A DNA stretch of 6,984 nt from NCBI GenBank assembly GCA_009704705.1, contig WLDR01000073.1:1-6984 (forward strand), written 5' to 3'. Below the pieces are notes generated by a model. That model was not told the DNA's origin, did not search any database, and saw only the letters and a program-made list of their open reading frames with translations. Below are positions 1-5,345 of the stretch, piece after piece. Position 1 is the first letter of the stretch. Each line of letters begins with the position of its first letter. Both the position numbers and the translations under genes were made by a program. The DNA comes from Actinomycetota bacterium. Lineage in GTDB: Bacteria; Actinomycetota; Actinomycetes; Actinomycetales; Microbacteriaceae.

Positions 1-36
1 ACTCTCGCTACCGTGAACGCTCATAGACTGGATTCT

Positions 37-909
37 ATGCCTAAAGACGCGTCCGGCCTTCTCTTGCCTGGGACACTTGGAAGCCGCCGTGAAGTTGATG
101 GGTCAATCGTTCGACCGGAATACGTCGGGCGCCAGACGCCGTCGATCTACAGCGGCGACCACACCTACACGAGCGACGAGATTGAGAAGATTCGTCGCGC
201 AGGAAACGTGGCGTCGCGCGCCCTCGACGCCGTTGGCGAGGCGCTTCGGCCAGGTATGACGACGGACGAGGTTGATGCGATCGCGCACGATGTTGTGACG
301 AGTTACGGCGCGTACCCCTCGACACTCGGCTATCGCGGGTACCCCAAGTCGTGTTGCACATCCATCAACGAAGTCATTTGCCACGGCATCCCGGATGACA
401 CCGTCCTCGACGAGGGCGACATCGTGAATGTTGACATTACGGCGTATTTGGACGGGTTTCACGGTGATACAAACCGGATGTTCACTGTCGGCGCGGTTTC
501 TGAGGACGCGCGACTGCTCATCGAACGCACGCAGGAGGCTCTCACCCGCGGGATCAAGGCCGTAGCTCCCGGTCGCCAGGTCAACGTCATCGGACGAGCA
601 ATACAGATGTACGCCGAGAGATTCGGTTACGGAGTCGTGCGAGACTTCACGGGCCACGGTGTCGGAACGCACTTTCACTCAGGGCTGATCATCCCTCATT
701 ACGACTCGAGTCCGATGTATGACGATGTGATGCAGCCCGGAATGGTGTTCACCATTGAGCCGATGCTGACCCTCGGCACATACGAGTGGGAGATGTGGGG
801 CGACGACTGGACCGTCGTCACCAAAGATCGTTCGCTCACCGCTCAGTTCGAGCACACGGTCGTCGTGACCGAACGTGGTGCGGATATTCTTACTCTGACC
901 GTTCCCTAG
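37..909 (+). CDS. map: Type I methionine aminopeptidase (actinobacterial, with N-terminal extension)
   Basis: This cytoplasmic metalloenzyme removes the initiator methionine from nascent proteins. Counted from the ATG at 37 it has 290 residues. The five metal ligands of the family are present: D133, D144 (in GDTNRMF), H207 (in TGHGVGTHFH), E241 (in TIEPML) and E272 (in FEHTVVV). H116 (in CHGIP) matches the conserved substrate-binding His, and H214 is the second His of the GHG-x4-FH region. Ligand spacings agree closely with the E. coli enzyme. About 40 residues precede the pita-bread fold; this resembles the extended MetAP1c class of actinobacteria (M. tuberculosis MapB). I chose the ATG because related proteins begin MPxDASG. 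A GTG at 13 would add eight residues, and neither start has a clear Shine-Dalgarno. The gene ends 48 bases before ppgK with no terminator between them, so cotranscription is likely. Function is very secure; the exact start is less so. Confidence 0.95.
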   Translation: MPKDASGLLLPGTLGSRREVDGSIVRPEYVGRQTPSIYSGDHTYTSDEIEKIRRAGNVASRALDAVGEALRPGMTTDEVDAIAHDVVTSYGAYPSTLGYRGYPKSCCTSINEVICHGIPDDTVLDEGDIVNVDITAYLDGFHGDTNRMFTVGAVSEDARLLIERTQEALTRGIKAVAPGRQVNVIGRAIQMYAERFGYGVVRDFTGHGVGTHFHSGLIIPHYDSSPMYDDVMQPGMVFTIEPMLTLGTYEWEMWGDDWTVVTKDRSLTAQFEHTVVVTERGADILTLTVP

Positions 910-957
910 CGCTGCCGTGCAGCCCTCCCCGTTTCTTCGTCGACAAAGGATGACCTC

Positions 958-1770
958 ATGACACGCCTCGCAATCGGCATTGATATCGGTGGAACCGGAA
1001 TCAAGGGCGGACTGGTCAACGTGAAGTCAGGTGAATTCATCGGAGAACGTATTCGCGTGATGACTCCCGCGGGTGGCGAACCCGAGGACATCATCGCGGT
1101 GACCCGTGAGGTGATTGATCAACTCAACGCGCCCGACGGAACCCCTGTCGGCGTCGCCTTCCCTTCCGTTATCCGCAGTGGAATCACAATGTCGGCAGCA
1201 AACGTATCGAAGCGATGGATTGGTTTCGAGGCTGAAGCGTTCTTCGAGCGAGGACTCGGCCGAGAGATTCATTTCATCAACGACGCCGATGCCGCCGGTT
1301 TTGCCGAGGTCAAGTACGGAGCCGCTCAAGACCATGACGGGCTGGTAATTCTCACGACACTGGGCACCGGAATCGGGAGCGCGGTCATCTACAACGGCGT
1401 ACTCATCCCCAACACCGAGCTCGGACACCTGGAGATTGACGGCCACGATGCAGAGACCAAAGCCTCGTCCGTTGCTCGCGAACGCGAAGGAATCACCTAC
1501 GAAGAGTGGGCGGTACGTCTGCAACGCTACTACTCACACCTCGAGATGCTCTTCTCCCCCGACCTCTTCCTCGTTGGCGGCGGCGTCTCGAAGAGTCACG
1601 ACCAGTTCTTGCCGCTGCTCACACTGCGAACGCCCATCATTCCGGCGACCCTTCTGAACCGCGCCGGAATTCTCGGCGCAGCTGCACTCGCTTTCGACGC
1701 TCATAAATCTGCTCGCACCCACGATTCCGCCAAGGGGAAAAAGGCCGCGAGTCTCTCGGTCGGTGACTAG
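958..1770 (+). CDS. ppgK: Polyphosphate glucokinase (ROK family)
   Basis: PpgK phosphorylates glucose to glucose 6-phosphate in the cytoplasm, using inorganic polyphosphate and usually also ATP. The 270-residue protein opens with the phosphate-binding loop GIDIGGTGIKGG (residues 7-18). It has the catalytic Asp in FINDADAAG (D109), the second phosphate motif LTTLGTGIGSA (132-142), the sugar-binding segment NTELGHLEIDG (152-162) and the adenosine-motif region LFLVGGGVSK (203-212). The segment GHDAETKASSVARERE replaces the cysteine-rich zinc site of many ROK repressors and sugar kinases, which is typical of the PpgK subgroup. Residues from about 250 on are a basic, probably disordered tail. The ATG is preceded by AAAGGA at 945-950 with a 7-base spacer, which fixes the start. 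The gene lies downstream of map and converges on rnpB. Other ROK glucokinases are the alternative, but the overall sequence fits PpgK well. Confidence 0.94.
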   Translation: MTRLAIGIDIGGTGIKGGLVNVKSGEFIGERIRVMTPAGGEPEDIIAVTREVIDQLNAPDGTPVGVAFPSVIRSGITMSAANVSKRWIGFEAEAFFERGLGREIHFINDADAAGFAEVKYGAAQDHDGLVILTTLGTGIGSAVIYNGVLIPNTELGHLEIDGHDAETKASSVAREREGITYEEWAVRLQRYYSHLEMLFSPDLFLVGGGVSKSHDQFLPLLTLRTPIIPATLLNRAGILGAAALAFDAHKSARTHDSAKGKKAASLSVGD

Positions 1771-1777
1771 ACGAAAG

Positions 1778-1791
1778 CCCCGGCTGAGGGG
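1778..1791 (-). terminator. Possible weak hairpin terminator between convergent ppgK and rnpB
   Basis: Only 20 bases separate the ppgK stop from the rnpB P1 helix. They contain CCCC (1778-1781) facing GGGG (1788-1791) across a six-base loop. Read on the minus strand, the hairpin is followed by CTTTCGTCT, a poor U-tract, so it could help end rnpB transcription. Read on the plus strand there is no T-run. The stem is short, and its last G overlaps the terminal base of rnpB P1. This is a candidate only. Confidence 0.3.
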
Positions 1792-2162
1792 TGAATGGGC
1801 CAGCTGATACGCCGGGTTCTGTTGGGGTCTGAAACAGACCTTGGACGACCATCTATCTCGGCGGCGTGTTACCACGACGCTCTAGCGGTCTACCCGAAAA
1901 CTCAGGCGAGCAGCCTTCGAACGTTTTCTGTCTGACCTTGCTCCGGGCGAGGTTTACCTGGCCGACACGGTTGCCCGCGCCGCCGGTGGTCTCTTACACC
2001 ACCGTTTCACCCTTACCGCCCGATCTCTCGGGAGGCGGTTTACTCTCTGTTGCACTTTCTCGCGGGTTGCCCCGGGTGGGAGTTACCCACCGCCCTGCTC
2101 TGTGGAGCCCGGACGTTCCTCGTCACGCACGCGTGCCGCGATCGTCTTGCCGACCCATTCAC
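1791..2162 (-). ncRNA. rnpB: RNase P RNA, bacterial type A
   Basis: This is the catalytic RNA of RNase P, which with the RnpA protein cleaves 5' leaders from tRNA precursors. The ends are set by a 14-bp P1 helix: the minus-strand 5' end GTGAATGGGTCGGC (2149-2162) pairs with GCTGGCCCATTCAC (1791-1804), with two wobble pairs. The universal 5' core GAGGAACGTCCGGGCTCC reads from about 2121 to 2104. The 3' core CAACAGAACCCGGC reads from about 1824 to 1811. Between them lie CAGAGAGTAAACCGCC, the P12-like hairpin CGGTGGT/ACCACCG (1984-2004), and the conserved GGTAAACC...CCGGAGCAAGG. The length of about 372 nt is normal for type A. Its 5' end lies 22 bases after the rnhA stop on the same strand, so it may be read through from that operon as well as from its own promoter. 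Open frames crossing this region are spurious. End positions are inferred from P1 and could differ by a few bases. Confidence 0.96.
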
Positions 2163-2170
2163 TTGAGTCA

Positions 2171-2176
2171 AGTCTA
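2171..2176 (-). promoter_or_regulatory. Candidate -10 element for rnpB
   Basis: On the minus strand TAGACT lies 8 bases before the predicted first base of RNase P RNA (2162). This is the expected distance from a -10 box to a transcription start. It falls in the short gap after the rnhA stop codon (2185-2187). No convincing -35 hexamer is seen 16-19 bases further upstream, a stretch that lies in and around the last rnhA codons. The call rests on position and partial consensus only. Confidence 0.35.
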
Positions 2177-2184
2177 TGCGTGGG

Positions 2185-2616
2185 CTAACTCGCGGGGAGA
2201 ATGAACGATTCTTTGAGGTCCATAGAACGATTCGCCACGGCGTCGGCTCGCGCGTTGTCCAGACGGGGAACCCACTCAAACGTGACGTGTCGACCACCGA
2301 TGAGCGCCCGGGCCTCGGCTGCGAGAACTGCCATGTCGGGGTGCTTTATCTTCCACCTGCCTGACATTTGTTCGACGACGAGCTTGGAATCCATCCGCAC
2401 ATGAATCGGCACGTTCGCGTCTGTGTGTTCGACGGCATACTTCAGCCCGGCGACCATGCCGTTGTACTCGGCTACGTTGTTCGTCGCGTGTCCGACGTAG
2501 ACACCGATTTGTGCGATGACGACCCCGGCGTCGTCGTCAAACACAACAGCGCCCCCGGCGGCAATGCCCGGGTTTCCGCGTGACCCACCGTCGGCTTCGA
2601 TGACGATGCGCGGCAC
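2185..2616 (-). CDS. rnhA: Ribonuclease HI, stand-alone domain
   Basis: This enzyme hydrolyses the RNA strand of RNA:DNA hybrids such as R-loops and primers, in the cytoplasm and using Mg2+. The four acidic catalytic residues are visible in order: D9 (EADGGSRGNPG), E50 (NNVAEYNG), D76 (RMDSKLV) and D125 (NARADAVAN), with the usual WVPR segment at 115-118. The 143 residues cover one RNase H domain and nothing else. In M. tuberculosis the equivalent Rv2228c carries a C-terminal CobC-like phosphatase domain, which is absent here. The start is a GTG at 2616, directly abutting the TAA of the upstream gene (2619-2617), so translation is probably coupled. The stop is followed after 22 bases by rnpB on the same strand. 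The family is certain; in vivo substrates are inferred. Confidence 0.93.
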   Translation of the reverse strand: MPRIVIEADGGSRGNPGIAAGGAVVFDDDAGVVIAQIGVYVGHATNNVAEYNGMVAGLKYAVEHTDANVPIHVRMDSKLVVEQMSGRWKIKHPDMAVLAAEARALIGGRHVTFEWVPRLDNARADAVANRSMDLKESFILPAS

Positions 2617-3351
2617 TTACAGCCCCGACTCTTCGGTGCGAACAAGAATGCAGCTGCTGTCTGGGCACATAATCACATCGTCCTCGGCCGCGGCACGAAT
2701 CTTCGAGAGATCTGTCTCGCTCAGTGTGACGCCGCTTCCACCAGAGATTCCGCGAGTCAGCAGCGCTGCGCCGATTCCGTAGCGGTCACGTTGCTTCTCG
2801 TAGAGGGCCAGCAAATCGGTCGGTATGCGCCTCACGAGTTGCTCGCGCGTGCTCGCCAGTTGCGCGCGCTCGGCCGAGATCTCCGACTGGCGTTTCTCGC
2901 GGGCATCCTCGTTCGCAGCCAATTCAGCCTCAACGCTGGCGCGTGCGCTGTGAAGTTCGGCGAGGGATTTCTCGGCATCCTCGAGCCGTTGCATGACTTC
3001 GAGTTCCATTTCCTCGAGATTCTCGCGGCGGGTTTTCAACGATGCAATCTCCGCTTCGAGCGCTTGCACGTCTTTGGCATTCGAGCTGTGTGACGCGCGT
3101 TCCTCATCGAGCACAAGACGTTGTTGAACAACGGAGATGTCAGATTCAATCCGATCAATTTCTGTTCGGGCATCTTCCACGATGCCTTGCCGCGCGATGA
3201 AGTCCGCTGAGCTTGTCGACAACTCTGCAGCCAGGGACGTGATCAGTTCGGTTTCGGGCAGGTGATCCGAGGCGTAAGCCAGTTGTCGGTCGTTCGTATC
3301 GATTGCCTGAATCTCGAGCAACAGTCGCTGGTCCGATGGTGACGCCTTCAT
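2617..3351 (-). CDS. Coiled-coil protein of the CT398 / C4-type zinc-ribbon family, with degenerate zinc ribbon
   Basis: The 244-residue protein begins MKASPSDQRLLLEIQAIDTN, typical of actinobacterial members of this family (Rv2229c type). Residues about 30-175 form a long charged coiled-coil hairpin rich in E, R, A and L (for example EAEIASLKTRRENLEEME). The C-terminus should be a ribbon with two CxxC pairs. Here the first pair is replaced by GISGGSG (201-207), and only CPDSSC (229-234) remains, with four residues between the cysteines, so a normal zinc site is unlikely. The fold tail ILVRTEESGL is kept. The ATG at 3351 is preferred to a longer reading from 3432: it has CAAAGG 6 bases upstream, fits the family N-terminus and does not overlap nif3. 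The function of the family is not established; a nucleic-acid or scaffold role is often guessed. The TAA stop abuts the rnhA start. Confidence 0.88.
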   Translation of the reverse strand: MKASPSDQRLLLEIQAIDTNDRQLAYASDHLPETELITSLAAELSTSSADFIARQGIVEDARTEIDRIESDISVVQQRLVLDEERASHSSNAKDVQALEAEIASLKTRRENLEEMELEVMQRLEDAEKSLAELHSARASVEAELAANEDAREKRQSEISAERAQLASTREQLVRRIPTDLLALYEKQRDRYGIGAALLTRGISGGSGVTLSETDLSKIRAAAEDDVIMCPDSSCILVRTEESGL

Positions 3352-3357
3352 GAGTTG

Positions 3358-3363
3358 CCTTTG
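3358..3363 (-). promoter_or_regulatory. Ribosome binding site that decides the start of the coiled-coil gene
   Basis: On the minus strand CAAAGG stands 6 bases before the ATG at 3351. The longer alternative beginning at 3432 would run through this site and overlap the end of the NIF3-family gene, so the short start is favoured. Confidence 0.6.
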
Positions 3364-3407
3364 CGATTGTCGAAAACGAAGTGTTGTGAAGGTACTGCGT
3401 GTGACCA

Positions 3408-4226
3408 CTACTGTACGACGAGGAAATCCCACGGATCCGTGCGTACGTCACTCACCGAGACCGTCACCGCGGGAAGCGCGGTGCGCAGTTGCTCTGCCGC
3501 AGTGTCGAGCCAGACCCACTCGCTGGCCCAGTGCGAGACATCGATGAGGGCTGCGCCGCCATTGAGTTTGGCCCATTCGCGAAACTCCGAAGCGGGATGA
3601 TGCCGGAGGTCGCTGGTGATAAAAACATCCGCCTCTCGAACGGTTGCTTCGCTCAGAAGGCTGTCCCCCGCCCCTCCACAAATTGCGACACGACGAACCT
3701 GGCGCGCGAATTCTCCCGAAACGCGAATTCCTTGCGCTGTCGCCGGAACCAGATTCGCGACGGCTCGAGCTAGGGCTCCCAAAGTGGTCGCCTGACCGAG
3801 ATTCCCGACGCGACCAACACCAGCCGATTCACTCCCCAGGCTCGGAACTATTGGGGAAACTTCGACGAGTCCGAGTTTTGTGGCGAGCACATCGGAAACG
3901 CCGCGTTCGACGATATCCGCATTCGTGTGTGCGGCAAGAAGCCCGATGCGCGCACGAATCAATGCGGTCACACAAGCGCCCTTGTACGTCTCCTCGGCGA
4001 CAGAGGTGATTCCTCGAAGCAAGAGCGGGTGATGCGCAATGATGAAGTCTGCGCCGGCTTCGAGTGCGTCGGTGATGATTTCGGGCGTGACGTCCACTAC
4101 CAATCGAATATGCGTCACCGGATCGCTCCGTTGACCGACGACCAAGCCGACTGTGTCCCAGTCTTCGGCTCCTCGTTCGGGCCAGAGGCCTTCCACAACA
4201 GACGTCACGTCATGAACTGTCGTCAT
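3408..4226 (-). CDS. NIF3 / DUF34 family dinuclear-metal protein (YbgI/YqfO type)
   Basis: This 272-residue cytoplasmic protein belongs to the NIF3 family, annotated as GTP cyclohydrolase 1 type 2 homolog although the physiological reaction is unsettled. The metal-binding residues can be placed: H65-H66 in IIAHHPLLL, D104 in AHTNADI, and H232 and E236 in DVSHWASE. Other family marks are WDTVGLVVG (23-31), the glycine loop AICGGAGDSLL (181-191) and TSDLRHHPA (204-212). The last metal motif reads SHWASE instead of the commoner GHYxSE, but both ligands are kept. Length matches the short YbgI-like form without the inserted PII-like domain of YqfO. The ATG at 4226 follows the upstream stop by only 3 bases (TGA-CGA-ATG), implying translational coupling. 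It is the counterpart of Rv2230c, next to the zinc-ribbon and RNase H genes as in mycobacteria. Confidence 0.91.
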   Translation of the reverse strand: MTTVHDVTSVVEGLWPERGAEDWDTVGLVVGQRSDPVTHIRLVVDVTPEIITDALEAGADFIIAHHPLLLRGITSVAEETYKGACVTALIRARIGLLAAHTNADIVERGVSDVLATKLGLVEVSPIVPSLGSESAGVGRVGNLGQATTLGALARAVANLVPATAQGIRVSGEFARQVRRVAICGGAGDSLLSEATVREADVFITSDLRHHPASEFREWAKLNGGAALIDVSHWASEWVWLDTAAEQLRTALPAVTVSVSDVRTDPWDFLVVQ

Positions 4227-4229
4227 TCG

Positions 4230-4613
4230 TCACTGCCCATCGATGAGGTCATCGAAGCTCAATTTTCTCACCCGTGGCGAACTCACTCCGGGCTCGTCAG
4301 TTTGAGAACTTGGCGATTTTTGTTCGCTCGCGACGTCGTGGGACGATTCTGCCGAGTCAGAGGATGCGGATATTGGTGCGCGTTTCGCTGCTTTCGCGTC
4401 AATCTTTGCCTGCGCTTTGGCCTCACGACGCGCCTGCCTGATCGCGGAGCGTTCCGCGCGCTGTACCTCACGTGACGAGGCCGACGCAGAGACTGCGAGG
4501 GAATCATCGTCTCCCGCGACAACGTACGTTTGACCGAGCACGGCAACCTCAAAGGGCGCCTCGATGAGGCGCTCATCGACGATGGGCGGCAGGGGTTCGA
4601 GCGGTGAATCCAC
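4230..4613 (-). CDS. Hypothetical protein, 127 residues, basic-helix and low-complexity
   Basis: I do not recognise a family. The N-terminal 35 residues are proline/acidic then hydrophobic (FEVAVLGQTYVVAGDDD) and could form a small beta hairpin. Residues about 47-80 are a strongly charged, alanine-rich stretch (QRAERSAIRQARREAKAQAK) likely to form one long basic helix. Residues 81-112 are Ser/Asp/Glu-rich and probably disordered. The protein ends in a compact mixed motif, VRKLSFDDLIDGQ. There is no signal peptide, membrane segment or cysteine. The start is a GTG at 4613 with TAAGG at 4621-4625 and a 7-base spacer. It lies 20 bases after tRNA-Val and 3 bases before the NIF3-family gene, so it looks like the first protein gene of that operon. 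That coupling and the well-placed ribosome binding site argue for a real gene. Confidence 0.75.
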   Translation of the reverse strand: MDSPLEPLPPIVDERLIEAPFEVAVLGQTYVVAGDDDSLAVSASASSREVQRAERSAIRQARREAKAQAKIDAKAAKRAPISASSDSAESSHDVASEQKSPSSQTDEPGVSSPRVRKLSFDDLIDGQ

Positions 4614-4620
4614 AGTCGTA

Positions 4621-4625
4621 CCTTA
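4621..4625 (-). promoter_or_regulatory. Ribosome binding site in the 20-base gap between tRNA-Val and the hypothetical gene
   Basis: TAAGG on the minus strand precedes the GTG at 4613 by 7 bases. The site lies wholly between the tRNA 3' end (4634) and the start codon, so it would survive tRNA 3' processing and still serve the shortened mRNA. Confidence 0.55.
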
Positions 4626-4633
4626 CCGAGAAG

Positions 4634-4706
4634 TGGGCCCTACCGGGCTCGAACCGATGACATCCACGGTGTAAACGTGGCGCTCTACCAACTGAGCTAA
4701 AGGCCC
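4634..4706 (-). tRNA. tRNA-Val (anticodon TAC)
   Basis: A complete 73-nt cloverleaf is read on the minus strand. The acceptor stem GGGCCTT/AGGGCCC has one G-U pair. The D arm is GCTC-AGTTGGTA-GAGC. The anticodon arm is CCACG-TTTACAC-CGTGG, with TAC at 4671-4673. The variable loop is ATGTC and the T arm ATCGG-TTCGAGC-CCGGT. The discriminator is A, as expected for valine. The 3' CCA is not encoded and must be added enzymatically. The anticodon reads GUA and, depending on wobble modification, other GUN codons. The gene lies 39 bases downstream of the ahpE stop and 20 bases upstream of a GTG start on the same strand, with no terminator visible on either side. Confidence 0.97.
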
Positions 4707-4745
4707 TCTAATCGAGTTCCAATGCTACCGGTTGTTCGAGTGTAA

Positions 4746-5204
4746 CTATGCCAACTGCGCCAATGCGTCACGGTATGTGGCAAATTCGCGTGCTTGTCCG
4801 GGCGCCGTTACGAAACTCGCTGCAACGACACCGTCTTTGTCGATGACAATCGTCGCGCGGTTGGCAATACCGCTTTCTGCGATGAACACGCCAAACGACT
4901 CTGCAACCTTGCCGTGTGGCCAGAAATCTGCCAGCAGGTTGAAATCGTAGTTCTGACTCTCGGCAAATGCGCGTTGCGTGAAGTGCGAGTCAACCGAAAT
5001 GCCAAACAGTTCAACGTCGCTGTCGTTGAAGACACCGAGGTTGTCTCGAATCTCGCACAATTCGCCGGTGCAGATGCCGCTGAACGCCAGCGGAAAGAAG
5101 ACCAAAACAACTGGTTTCCTGCCCCGGAACGACGACAGGGTGACCTCTTCGCCAAACTGGTTCTTGAGAGTGAAATCTGGAGCGATGGTGCCGGGTTCAA
5201 TCAT
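4746..5204 (-). CDS. ahpE: AhpE-type peroxiredoxin with a BCP-like second cysteine
   Basis: This thiol peroxidase reduces hydrogen and organic peroxides in the cytoplasm. The 152-residue protein closely follows M. tuberculosis AhpE (Rv2238c): APDFTLKNQ near the start, LVFFPLAFSGICTGEL (34-49) around the peroxidatic C45, LLADFWPHG (90-98) and GIANRATIVID (112-122) with the conserved R116. M. tuberculosis AhpE has a single cysteine, whereas here C50 follows C45 by five residues (CTGELC). That is the position of the resolving cysteine in E. coli BCP, so a 2-Cys mechanism is possible. The ATG at 5204 has GAAAGG at 5214-5219 with a 9-base spacer. The gene is divergent from aceE, matching the mycobacterial order, and its stop is 39 bases from tRNA-Val. 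Older annotation may call it bcp or simply peroxiredoxin. Confidence 0.92.
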   Translation of the reverse strand: MIEPGTIAPDFTLKNQFGEEVTLSSFRGRKPVVLVFFPLAFSGICTGELCEIRDNLGVFNDSDVELFGISVDSHFTQRAFAESQNYDFNLLADFWPHGKVAESFGVFIAESGIANRATIVIDKDGVVAASFVTAPGQAREFATYRDALAQLA

Positions 5205-5345
5205 GGTGATGTGCCTTTCACGTCGTAGTGAAGAAAGCCTAATCCTCAGTAGTGTTAAGTCCGTAGCTCTCCTTCAACTCATGGCTAGACCCTGCCTGGT
5301 GGGAGTGCGCACGGGAAACCAACCCGATTCGAGAAAGAGCACTGC
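5205..5345. promoter_or_regulatory. Divergent ahpE-aceE intergenic region
   Basis: These 141 bases separate two divergently oriented genes and must hold promoters for both, unless aceE is driven from elsewhere. The two ribosome binding sites are visible: GAAAGG for ahpE at 5214-5219, and AGAAAG for aceE at 5332-5337. A perfect 8-bp palindrome GTGCGCAC sits at 5305-5312, about 33 bases before the aceE start. I could not assign a convincing -35/-10 pair on either strand or recognise a known operator. Confidence 0.5.

Noticed and set aside
13..36. GTG at 13 as the map start
   Set aside because: It has no Shine-Dalgarno sequence in the 12 bases available, and relatives start at the MPKDASG equivalent (37). 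It cannot be excluded.
103..678. 191-residue open frame on the minus strand
   Set aside because: It is antisense to map, whose catalytic residues are all present, and has no ribosome binding site or family resemblance.
1866..2204. 112-residue open frame on the plus strand, and an 85-residue frame opposite
   Set aside because: Both cross the RNase P RNA gene, whose conserved cores and P1 helix explain the sequence.
2617..3432. Longer start for the coiled-coil gene at 3432
   Set aside because: It would overlap the end of the NIF3-family gene, adds residues unlike the family, and lacks the well-spaced ribosome binding site found before 3351.
3927..4475. 182-residue open frame on the plus strand
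   Set aside because: It is antisense to the nif3-family gene and to the hypothetical gene, with no recognisable domain.
4707..4745. Separate promoter for tRNA-Val in the gap after ahpE
   Set aside because: TAGCAT on the minus strand (4722-4727) could be a -10 box at a plausible distance, but no -35 element lies at 16-18 bases, so the evidence is too thin to call.
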